A model generated the notes under the pieces. It had not been told where the DNA came from. It searched no databases and worked only from the letters and a program-made list of their open reading frames with translations. Positions 39,991 through 51,361 of a DNA stretch of 64,000 nt are shown here, piece after piece. Location of the stretch: positions 17,691,516-17,755,515 of the forward strand of contig WARS01000011.1 in assembly GCA_008933995.1 (NCBI GenBank), given 5' to 3'. Both the position numbers and the translations under genes were made by a program. How positions within the stretch are numbered: the first letter of the stretch is position 1; every line of letters starts with the position of its first letter. The DNA is from Datnioides undecimradiatus (Eukaryota; Chordata; Actinopteri; Lobotiformes; Datnioididae).

Positions 39991-40589
39991 ACTCTTAAGT
40001 ACTTCTGCTTCTATACATTATAATAGTCATTCAAATAATAAGTAATATAGTAATTTTTGGAATAAATGTGACTTTAAATACACTACATAGCAGTAAGAGG
40101 TCATTATAAATGGACTACAGAGTACCAGTTATCCTACAGGTCCTTAAGAGTATGCAATAATAAGATAAACTGCTGTAAAGCTTTGATGATAGATGGCTGG
40201 CCTATAGCCTATATGTAAGTCCTGAATATTATATGAATACTGAAGATGAAACCAGCTAAAAATAGCTATACTTACTAATAGACCTACCACAGACCAAGTC
40301 CTTGTAGTGTTATAAGAACATTATAGGAATACCAAAGATGGTGGTGTGTCCCAGACCTACTGTACGTCACTATATCGAGCATTTAGGAGTCAAAATACCA
40401 CAAAGTATGGTAAAATCATTATTTAAAGTTAATACTGAGCACCACAAACACATTATTAGTCTCTGTAGATAGATTATTGGAACATTATAGTGATTTTCTT
40501 TGGGGTTTTCAAGGCCAGCGCTCACCCGAGTCCATAAACAACACTACAGCTTGCTTCCAAATAGATCATCCGGCCCTAAATCCTCCTCA

Positions 40590-41110
40590 TTAGAAGCTGT
40601 GGCATAAACAACTGTTCTAACATGGCCCCTGGATCAGGTCACACTAATTAACCAGCACCATCGACCGACAATTCCCTCATTATCCGCCCTCTCATCTGAT
40701 CGCATATAGGCCGTCAAGACAGCTAACGATCAACAGACTAATTAATCAGCTGATGAGGTGCAAGTGAAGCTCCGGGTTCCCTCTTCATTTGGGAGACACA
40801 TGGGAGCTAATTAGTTCAATTATTAATGCATCTAATTAAATAGTTTCTCTGGGTAATCATGGTTACTGTCTCGTCCTCTATCGGTCGCAGTGATAAATGG
40901 AGCCGCGGCGCAATAGACTTCTCTCGTCCTTTATTTTGACACGCATAAACTCCAATGTAGCGGCTGGCCCGGACTAAACATTACAGGCTATTCACAGGCC
41001 TGGACCCCATTAGGCTAATTGCGCTAAAAGCAGTCTGTGGCTGACATTAAAGGTGAGCCGTGGTAAGGGCTCTAATTAGCAGTCTGTGAAAATAGGAAGC
41101 CTCTTTGGCC
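40590..41110. promoter_or_regulatory. Candidate developmental enhancer cluster upstream of lmo1
   Basis: A non-repetitive stretch dense in homeodomain-type motifs: CACTAATTAACCAG, AGACTAATTAATCAGC, GGGAGCTAATTAGTTCAATT, ATCTAATTAAATAG, TTAGGCTAATTGCGC and CTCTAATTAGCAG, with E-boxes and GATA-like cores between them. Composition differs from the decayed DNA on both sides. Suggested as conserved regulatory DNA for lmo1 on sequence character alone. Confidence 0.3.
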
Positions 41111-41689
41111 ATCTGCTGCTGCTTCCCTTGCCGTCATGTCCTCAGTGTGAAAAGGGCAAAGACAAATTTAGGCGATGTTTAGTGGAAGGGCTGTTTGTCA
41201 GATATAATGCCATGAGAGGCCAGGTCATTTCATACAGTAACAGCTGAATTCAAAGGAGGGAATACAAGAGAGCTGCAGCAATTTGTGGCGGCGAGGCCAT
41301 ATGGTTTTGCATATGAAACCACAGCCTGCTGCTTCTTGTCAGACTCAGAGGAGAAATCCAGTGTTATTTAGACTTACAGACAATTTTCATTCATCATCAT
41401 ATTCAGTTAACTTTTCCATCATTTTCCACCAAATGCTTTAAATTACATTCTTTCTTCTACCAGACGCAATGTTTTAGGGCGTCAAACACATTGTAAACCT
41501 GGTAATAATGCAAGTTTAGCAGTGATTTTCTGTTTTTTTCCTCAGATATTCAGATTTTTTTAGGTACGCTAGCAACATGGCTCTATGCAATATCATTTCA
41601 TCAGCCTTCACCGTGACTACAAACTAAAATATCACAACAGCTACATGGTGGATACAAAAACATCTCCTCTGGAACCATCATCATGCAAA

Positions 41690-42290
41690 GAGTGCTTGGT
41701 TTGTTCAATGCTGTAGTTAATGACCAAATACCTGCCAAACTAATTTATTAGTTGTTAATCTGCAAATGTTAGCATGCTAATGGTCTACAGCGGTAAACCT
41801 GTGAAGCCTTTTTACCAGCCAGGACCAGCGTGCAGGGTTTAGTGGCAGTGAGGTTGCAAACTGCACCCAACTGAATACCCATGCACTCACTGTCCCACTT
41901 CAAGCATGTTGGTGAACCTATAATGGCCATGAAGATACTGAAAAACAAATACTAGCAGGTACTAGCAGGTGTCTGGTTTACTGCAGAAGCATTGCAGGCT
42001 GTGAGAAAGAGGACTCAGTCCTTCTACAGATATAAAAACCTCGTTCTAAAGGTAAGAAAAGCACAACAGATCTTATATTCAGGTGAAAATATACACGTTT
42101 ATATGAAAACATAAAGTAACAGAATATCATACTCATTTTCTCTCAATAGATTCGTTTAAACTCTGCAGACTGCACCATTAACATCTGCTTGTTAGCGTTA
42201 GCATGCTAGCATTAGCATAAAGCTCAAAGCACAACTGCGTTAAGCGCTATGCACAGCCTCACAGAGCTGCTTGCATGTCTGTTGGAGTCC
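41690..42290. mobile_element. Nested or adjacent teleost dispersed repeats
   Basis: The outer parts (41690-41800: AATGACCAAATACCTGC, AAATGTTAGCATGCTAATGG; 42190-42290: GTTAGCATGCTAGCATTAGC, CTCAAAGCAC, CACAGCCTCACAGAGCTGCT) match the two ends of one repeat family I recognise. The middle (41829-42180: GTTTAGTGGCAGTGAGGTTG, CTACAGATATAAAAACCTCG) matches the CAGTGTGTAGG family copy at 23469-24008. The simplest reading is that the second element inserted into the first. Confidence 0.5.
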
Positions 42291-43319
42291 AACTGGGCAA
42301 TCTTAATCTGCAGATGAGGACCATGTAATCTGATCAAAAGCTCAAAAACAAGGAAGTAAAAGGAGATTCATTGTTTGGTCTGTTGCTGCTTCCACGCTCA
42401 TCAGTTCTTTGTTTTTCTCTGTCAGACTGAAGCATCACATAATGCAGCACTGATACAAAACATGTCAATTATAAAACATGAGAAATATCTCAGCGTGTTA
42501 ATTTATGTAATTGAAAGCTGCACCAAATGGATCCCTTATAAAAGAGACAAACGAGGTCTCATGACGCCATTGAGAAGAACAGAAAGAGCAAAACACAAAG
42601 GAACAAAACACTTGAGCGTGTTCATATTAGCTCCCCAATCAAAGTGCTTTACCAGGGAAAGCTGGGCTGAGCGTGATAGGGCTGCACCTGAAATCTCACG
42701 AGGCCTGACCACTGGGGAGACGAGTATTTGTTCCGATCTCAGGCTGGGCTGTGAAAGTCTGGGGAAGAAAGGCAAGTGTTTACATGTGCTGTGGTGCCTT
42801 TGAGCAAGGCATGTGCTACTCAGACAAAACTCAGTGGAGCTTCTTTGTGGTTGTATGGCATGCATGGGTGTGCATGCATGATGTTACAGTAGGGGTTTAT
42901 TGATTGGAGCTCACTGGTTTCAAACCCCGCAATGAAAAGATGTCACATTGGATGCTGTTAGTGTCTTTAATCAACTCAAGACTGGCTGCAGAGGGTCATT
43001 CAAGGTTCAGGTGTTCAAACATCTTTGAAGACACACACCAATGTGCCGTGGCCCAGTCAGCCCTGCAGCTAGTCAGTCACTAGCAAAGATATTAGCTAAC
43101 ACCGTCTGGACTGGGGCCTTGGAGGCACCAGGGAAGTGTCGGTCTTGTCAATGTGGTATTACAAAACATAACGGGCAGAGTTAGCTGGTTAGCATGCTAA
43201 CTTCAGTGGATATCTCTGAAATTAAATACACACATTTTTGTTTAATTTGTGAATGTTTAAGCGCAGAAATCTAAAATATTGCAGCTCTGATTAGATTCAC
43301 AATTATTGGACACCATCTG

Positions 43320-43640
43320 AAGTTGTTGCTGTCTCTGCCAAGACTGCAGGTTTTTCTCTTTTCCATGTGTTCCTTCCTTTGTTTGTGTCCCTGTCGCTGT
43401 TGGTCTGTACCCGGCTGTGTCTCTCTGCACTTTACCTGCTCCATCCAGCTCCTCCCAGTGACCGCATCAGCACACTCACCTGATTCTCATCAATTCATCA
43501 GCATGCAGCATTTAAAACCCTGCTCTCAGGTCACTTGTTTGCTTTCTTGCTTCCTCAACATCTCCTGTGCAGCAGCATCAAAATGCAGCCTGACTACCTG
43601 TTTTGTTTCACCTGGCATCAGTTTGCTGGTCTATCGCTAA
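43320..43640 (+). repeat. Pyrimidine-rich probable dispersed repeat
   Basis: CT/TG-rich sequence with the style of teleost LTR- or SINE-derived repeats (TTCCTTTGTTTGTGTCCCTG, CACTCACCTGATTCTCATCA, CAGCATTTAAAACCCTGCTC). Class cannot be assigned by eye; the open frame across it is considered an artefact. Confidence 0.3.
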
Positions 43641-46600
43641 TCATGTCAGCCTACTCAGCCATCTTTGCGTTTAAAATAAGAGTTTATGTCCTTCCTAGCG
43701 CTCATTCGTTGTAACGAAACAGACCTTTCTGATGTGGGCATTTCACATTTCTGTAACTTCTACTTCTCACAGAGAGTGGCCAGGTGTGTGGCGGTGTTAA
43801 AGTTGCAGGATTTGCACTTAATATTTTATTTTAAACGTAACTATGTGAGTCGCTTCTCATCTTGTTCATGTACAACCAACAACAGCAGTAATACTGAAAC
43901 TCTCCGGAAGCCTGAACATCTTTGAGTGTGGCCATTTGAAACGGCTGTGAAAGCTTTTGTCTATGTGCGGCTCGGACGACCATCGGTTGTGGTTGTGACG
44001 TGCAGCTTGCAGGTGTGAATGTGAGGTGAACTTTCCCGCAGCAGAGCATTAAACGGCGATGGCTTCCCTTACTGCCACTGAGGTGTTGTATTTAATGCTT
44101 GGGGGTATGGCTTTCAGTTTAGGGAGGTCAGGCTTTTATTTATGTGTCAAACCTCGAGGGCTTCGGCTGAACAATGGTAGGAATGCGAGACAAAAGAGTG
44201 GGATGTGTGCTGTTAAAAGCATTGAGCAGTGTGGTTAATTGTTTTCACTGCGATCGTTATCTTACCTTATCAACACCTGTTGTGGCTTTACAGTTAACCA
44301 CGCTCGCAGGCAAGATGGCGTTTTTCGTGGTAAAAGTGACAACTGAAAGGAACTAAAGACACACTTGTGTTGCGAGAGGTGCGATGACATAATTAGATGA
44401 GATGACAAGATCTAGAGAGGAATGACTTTCAAAAGCTGGTTTCTCTGTCAGTTTTCTAGTAATGCTTAAGTATAGAAAAAGTACCACATTAATACCACAC
44501 TTTAAAAAACTCCGAGTAGACCCATATGTTTAAGGTCAGTAAGCTTACAGACACAATGTACAAATCCTCACAAATCAAGTTCAGAAACCTGCCACATACA
44601 CAGCACTCTCCGTTCTCCTTCATACGTCACATTTTGGAAAGCCTCTTTGGCACTTTCTGACACTTTTGGGCAATGTTCCTCAGCTGCAGATGCAGTCTGC
44701 TGCACTCGAAGGCGATCGCTTTGATCTGCCAGCCTCCAAACTTGGCAAGAAATCTTCAAGTACAGTTGTGCTAGCACAAACCTTTCAAGGACCGGAACAC
44801 GGCGTAATGCAGTGCGGCTCGTCACACCTTCTGTATCCGAAATGAGGCTTTGAGAGCTTCTGCACGAGCTGGAAAAGACCTACATTTGTGGTGCATCTGC
44901 AAAAAATAGTTCTCAGCTGTGTTTCTGGTATTTTACACAAAGCTGATAATTGGAGCATTGCTGTAATATCAATGCACTACGCTGTTTTTTGTTTTTTTTA
45001 GCTCGATTATTGGGAGGCAAAGTCGTAACATCACCTGCAGGCAGTGATGGACTAAAAATAAAAGGTGAAATACAGGAAAATAAAAAGGGTACCAGCTGCA
45101 TGCAGCCGAGCGCCACTGCTCAGGAAGTCATGATGCATTTCTGGTGAAACGGTTCCCAGCTATTTAAAACTGTCTCATTACGTGACTCAGACTGAAAGTA
45201 TAATGACTAAAACGCTGCATTCAAGACATACAAGGAACTATTTAACCTCTTACTGGAAATGCACCCCAGAGGGCATGGTATTGGATATTTCTTTGCATAA
45301 TGGGCCAAGCTGGAGGGCACTTTATTATGTTTTTATCTCCCTCAGGGAAGTCCGGGAGGGCCGTTGCATTTGCCGTTTTAAAACATAAATAATGAATGAA
45401 CATCTTTATCTACACATACTTAAAGCTGGGCCTGTCCATTGTCTGCCGGCCAACCCCGACAGGCAACTGGCTGACACTGGGGGCGTCATTAGCCGATCTA
45501 CTTCACCTGGACTTTCCGAGTTTCACCTCCAGCTCTCGGTCGGCCTTTTGACTTGCTCTAGGAGAAGCACAGGTGTAAGCAATAACACGAGTCACAGTAA
45601 GTCATAAGAGTGTGACAGTGAGCCAGCACTGAACAACAGCAGGACCCTGAAGCTGGAGCAGCTAAATGGGGATCAGTCATCGTTAAAGTTTATTATCTAC
45701 ACCTGTGATTTTCCTACTTTAACAAGTTGAAATGTCTTCATCGGACATATTTATGAGTGTCAAACAACGGCAGATTTTATAAATAGCAAGCTTTATCTTT
45801 TTGATCTTTGCACCGATGTATTCCTCACCCCCATTTCGACTGTGTTCGAGGTCGTGGGAAGGCTCTGATTCAGCAACTGTCTCTGTCATATCGAGTCCTT
45901 TTTATCAGATTCACTTACATTCACGGAGCTTTTGGCAGCCCGACTGCAAAAAGATACCAACGTCTCACAAAACAGTATTTAGTGCACAGACAGCAGGACA
46001 TCACATTTAGTGTAACGGGAGACTGAGGGACGCTGAGCAGGCCGAGAACAATTCGTATAACACATGAAAAAGATTACATATGATTCCTTCCAATATACAT
46101 CTCTCCAAAGAAAAGCTGATTTACATTCATTCACTGTTCAGCAGAACCACATGATCCAGATGTAACTCATCAAAAATGTGACACTGACTACATTCAACAA
46201 AATGATATATATATGAATCCGCATCGCGCTCTTACATAGATACAGCACATATATACATTCGGCAAGCAATCACTGTGTGCGCTCATGCAGCATGACACAC
46301 AGTGCATGGCCAAAAAAAAATAAAAATGTCCCCTCGAGCAGCTCATGCGGGCTGGTGTTCGGATAAATGATGTTTTCCTTGTCATTACAGGGAGAAAAAC
46401 ACATGTTTCAGTTCGGATAATTCCACCTGCATCCTACTTTTAGTTGAGTTGAATGGGAAAAGAACTATTATTTTACCCCACATGACATATTGTTTTCACA
46501 TTTTTAAGGAACAGGAGATTTTCGGTCAGCCCTAGACTAAACAAGTTTAACTACTATTTATTTTTGCAGTCAAGGCTGCGGCCGCCGAAAGGGATGCTGA

Positions 46601-48599
46601 GAAGGGAGCGAAGTACCATCTGACGTTGGAGACAAACTCTTCCTGCTCCAACGTGGATCCATTTCAGTGGAGGTTCAGGTCTTTGGAAGCCGTCCAATCC
46701 CCTGTCAGTCTGACTAAGCTGCAGAGTTTTAGATTGGAGTGGGGATGTGCTCACCAGCTGTGAGATTAAGGGGAACTGATCGATGGCCTTTCTGATTGGC
46801 TCTCGCGGTGTCCCATCAGCATCCAATCCCCTTGGTTTGGATGATTGTCCTCAGCAGAGCCAAAACCAATTCTTCCTCCACACAGGGGCCAAATAAGATC
46901 ACTGACCTGAAGCTACAAGGCCACGCTTGGAGGTTCTGTCTCCATCCGTCTGCGCCACTCATCGCTCTGAGCAAAAAAAACGAGACAGACAGGGAGGAAG
47001 GGTGGGGGAGGAAGACGAAGAGACAGAATCAAATTAGAGTTTAAATGACGAGCATTTTGCACCATCACAGATTTACACTTTCCTTGTTTTATTTAATGTG
47101 TATTTTTCTTCCCTGACATCTTTGCTATTAAGTGCTAATGTCAGCGCTGTTTCTGCACTGCTCTCTCCAGAAATTACCTGTCAGTCAAACTCAGTAGGTG
47201 GCACTGTGATGTCTCTCTTTTTTTTTTTTTTTTTTTCCTTAGCTTTTCGGTTCAGTCTCTGTAGGTGGAGCCCTTTTTTCTTTTTCTGCTCAGCCGCGGC
47301 GGTTACGGCTGCTCCCCCGCTACATAGTTCCTGTGTCTATTCAAAGCAAACCGCTCCCGCTGCTGCAGCTGGAAATGTAAAATGCATGACTTCCTGCAAG
47401 GTTTGAGCCTCTGAGACAGTAAAAATATGTCTCCCTGAAAAGTTCAGGGATCATTTGTTTGGAAACTAAAAGGAAAATGCATGCAAGATTGTACAAGCTG
47501 CACATATACGGGTTCCAGTGTGAGTTTAAATGCACAAATGTGAGTGTAAGGAGGGTGGATGATTCGCAGTAAGAGGGCTGTTTAGGGAATAACCTCATGA
47601 TGGGGCTGAATAAAGTGTTTTGCTTCATTCACTGATTTCAAACAACTGCCAAAAGGACTCCTGCAGAGACTCGGCTTTCAATCGCCACCTGCACCCCGAT
47701 GATGATGAACACGAGGAGGCGGCAGTGTTTCCTGTCTGCTCTCCACCAAAATTGACCCACTCATATGTGTGAAAGAGCAATCAGAAGTGAGTCAGAGTTA
47801 ATCACATTAATTTAACTTGCAAAAAGGATTCTGCACAGGAAAAGAACCCCCCCCTGCACTTTACTGCGTTGTGTCTGAGCTGCACCGGGTCAACATGACG
47901 CTGGCACACGCAATCAATTTGAAATATGTGAAACGTTGAGCTTTAAAGGTTAATTCTTCATCTGAGAAGCAGCTCATTGATGCATATGACATTAAAGACA
48001 ACAGACATTTAATATTCTAATACTGTTGACAGTCGGTTCATCATATCGTGGGTGAAATCTCATGACGACTACCTCCTTTTAAAATCATGTTTGCTGCAGG
48101 CAAGAAGGGTGTAACATGGAAACAGCCCCAGGTGATCCCTCAAAGGAAGAACAAGCACAGCGCTATTGTCAATAAAATAAACCTGCAGGCAAACCAATCT
48201 TTGCTACAAGTGATCAATGTGCAAAATAACAGGGGGGGAAAAAATGATTTTTACATCTGTTTGCCAATAAAATGTAACACACAACATGCTGTGTGGCACT
48301 GAAACCGCCATGGTGTTGAGTTCCTGTCTTTGCGTACTCCCTTCCTGTCTTTGTCCCACCTGTCCTCATTGTTACCGCCTTATAAACTTTAACTTAAGGT
48401 CAGTGTAACAGTTTGGATTTCTTGCACAGCTTTCAGTCACGGCCTGTGGCCTTCATCGGGCTATTTCAGATAACTGGTGAGGCCCAGGAGATTTGGCTTA
48501 AAGCTTTGTAGGAATCTAGTAAGTAGGCCTTCAGGAGTAGTAGTCTCAATAATCTCAATGTTCAGTAATGAAGGTGTCAGCAACTCATTTATTTACATA

Positions 48600-49025
48600 T
48601 TTAGGTCTAAATCCTGAGGAACCCCACACGTCAAGCACTTGAACTCGGGCCGAGACCCAAAAGCAGAAAGCAGGCTGTTTGGTAGCAGAAACCAAAGTTT
48701 CAGCAAAGGTACAAAATCTGGATCTGGATCAAAACTAGACACTAGGGAGAAAAGTGCTGGAACGCTTGTCGCTGGAAGCAAAGACGAACTGGCAACAAAG
48801 GGCAGGGAAGGACACAATATATACGCTACGAGTGAGGGAGACAATGAGACACTGGTGCAGCACATTAGGGAGGAGTCAGGTAATCACACAGGAGGGGAAA
48901 CAGGAAAGACCGGAGCTGAGGATCTCAAACGAGACAAGAGGTGAGTAACAGAGCAGGAAGCTCAAGAAGCAAACATGAAACACCAGGGAAATGAAAACAC
49001 TTAGCTTCAGGACCGAGACGTGACA
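48600..49025 (+). repeat. Purine-rich probable dispersed repeat
   Basis: Landmarks AAAACTAGACACTAGGGAGA, GACGAACTGGCAACAAAGGG, GAGACACTGGTGCAGCACAT and GTAATCACACAGGAGGGGAA resemble a repeat common in fish genomes, broadly the opposite-strand style of the block at 43320-43640. A 101-codon frame runs through it but has no recognisable domain. Confidence 0.4.
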
Positions 49026-51361
49026 ACACAATTTCTTCTTCTTCTTCTTCTTCACGGGCTTTGAACATGCAAAACTGGCCACTTTTCCCACACACAGCGA
49101 GCGACTGATCATGTTGGATCCACAAAGGTCACACGGAGCCAATGAGCAGTTTGATTTAGATGTGAGGGTGACACGTTAAACGGGGTTCTCCGCTGCACAT
49201 CATGAGAACATCAGAAGGGGAATAAAGTCACTTTATGTTGGTTTTCCTTTAATTAAGAATAATTTTAAAATGAGTTTAACTTTTTTTTCCCCCCAGTTCT
49301 GTCTTTTATCTCTATAATTTGATTTGACTGTGTGTAATAGGTCAGGTCCCCTGAGCAGGAAACTCTTTGTACATTGACATTATGATGTTCTGGTGACTGT
49401 GCTGCCACCTGGTGGTCACCTGATGAACATTTGTCTGTTTCAGAGGCCATAATTCAGTGTAATACTGGTGCATTTCTCACCTCTGCTGCCTCCAAACCCA
49501 GATATTTTTAGCAGTTACACACACACAGGAGGAAATTCCCCATCTCTGAGAGGCTTTAGAGAAATGCCCCGTCTCATGGACATCTAATTAAAGTTAAGCT
49601 CAAAGCGGAACAGAAGCCCCTCTGAAGAACTGAAACAGGCGTCTTCTTAAGCAATGTTTAACTTTAATTTCCTCTGGAACATCCGATGTTTTTACAGTAT
49701 TTACAAAAGTAACATTCATCTGCAAAATCGCTGCATATGTGAACTTATTCTTTCACAATGTGTGGTGCTTTTTTTTTTTCTTTGCAGTGACATAACTGGA
49801 TTTAAGCAACATTAAATGAGTTCATGCCCTTAATTGGTGCGGGGTTTTGTTTTTTGTTTTTTTTAGTATAATATCTCATTTTTTTCATAAGAGTTCATAT
49901 TCAAGACAGTTTTCAGTTCTCAGTTTCTGTTAAAAGCAAATAAATACAATAATTATTAAATGTACCTGTTCGTTTAAATGGTGCTTTTTGTCGCGGCTAC
50001 CATAGAGAGTATAAGACTTTACAAAAAATACAAACACTATGGCTTCAAAAATAACAAAGTGTACATATATATAAAATGTTCATTAAAGTGTCATTCATTA
50101 GCAAAATGCATTAAAACTGCCCCCCCCCCTCCTACTTTAAACATGAGATAATCCGCAGGCTGCATGACATCAGGATGCAGAAAGACCGTATGAAAGCACA
50201 ACTGCATGGAGATACTAAGTCAGTAACACTGAGCTCACAGCGTGGTGCACTCTGAGTTTCAGTTGTGTTGGAGGAAAACATTTCAACTGTCACGAGCTAA
50301 TCAGCAGCTTATCAGTCGTGCACTCCTCCATGTTGTGATTTCACCTAATGATGAACAGTCATGTGTCTGGTGGGTGAAGGACCGAGGAGGAGACGCTGAT
50401 TACAGCCCAGTGAAAGCTTTCGTATGAAAAAAAGCAGACCTGGACAAAACCGATGCTTAGGAAGAAGCTGTTGATGTGTTTATGATGTGGGTATCAGCTG
50501 CAATAAACTGCGTCTGTAGCAAAACAAGCTCATTAGTGAAAGTTGGCGCAGGGCGACTGGTTCCATTCTTAGTCTTGGTTATGCGGTTTTGCAGATTTTT
50601 AGCTTGTATTTATGCAAAATTGTGCAAAAACAAAGTATGAACCACCACAAACAATGACGAATTTTGTTTTATAAAAAGTCCCGCACACCCAAAATACACC
50701 AGTTTTCTGCAAAATGTGAGTTAAATGACATTTTCTTCACACACTTGCTTTTTTTTATATCTCTTATTGTCATTTATGTAGTTTAATGACGTCACACTAT
50801 TACCAGCACAATAAGAGTCAGTGAAACATCTTTGCAGGGCCTTTAAATGGAACAATACTTAGAAAATATCATTATTTTTATATAGGACATGTTGTATTGA
50901 TACTAAAATATTGTGAAATATGAAATGTTTGTTTGTTTTACATCTGAATTTAACAGAAAAATGTTTTTTAGTACTTTCCTGTTTTGTTAATCATCTCCCC
51001 TGTTAGAGGCCCAAACCCCAAATTAGGAAACACTGCCCTCGTCAACAGTACCCTGCTTTGTTTTGATCAAAACGACATAATTAGTCCTTTTCTAAATAGC
51101 TGTCTCCGCTCAAAGTGGAGCAACAAATCCTCGGCCAAACCAAAGGAACAAAAAGTACAAAACCAGCCAAACATGTACAAGACGAGTGTGTGTGTCTGCA
51201 GATGTTGAAGCTGCAGACAGTGTGAACGTGGGGTTAATGTTCAGACCACTAAGTGTGTGTGTGTGCATTAAACAGCTTTCAGACCGCAGCGTGTAACCTC
51301 ATGGCCAGTTCCCTTTAACATGGGTCCACAAACAACATCCCGCTCCCTCCAGCTGGGGCCG

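Larger units (their letters stand above)
39991..51361. other. lmo1-rergl intergenic region
   Basis: No gene recognised. It contains TAATTA-rich blocks (40590-41110), dispersed repeats (41690-42290, 43320-43640, 48600-49025), a (TTC)n tract at 49037-49054, T-rich tracts (47218-47237) and many short open frames without domains. The rergl 3' untranslated region must begin at its right edge, but no clear AATAAA on the minus strand was located close to the stop codon. Confidence 0.6.

Noticed and set aside
42375-42803. 142-codon frame in the lmo1-rergl interval
   Set aside because: Composition is not protein-like, with no recognised domain; likely chance.
48639-48944. 101-codon frame, considered as a small gene
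   Set aside because: The underlying sequence resembles a dispersed fish repeat, and the peptide lacks recognisable features.
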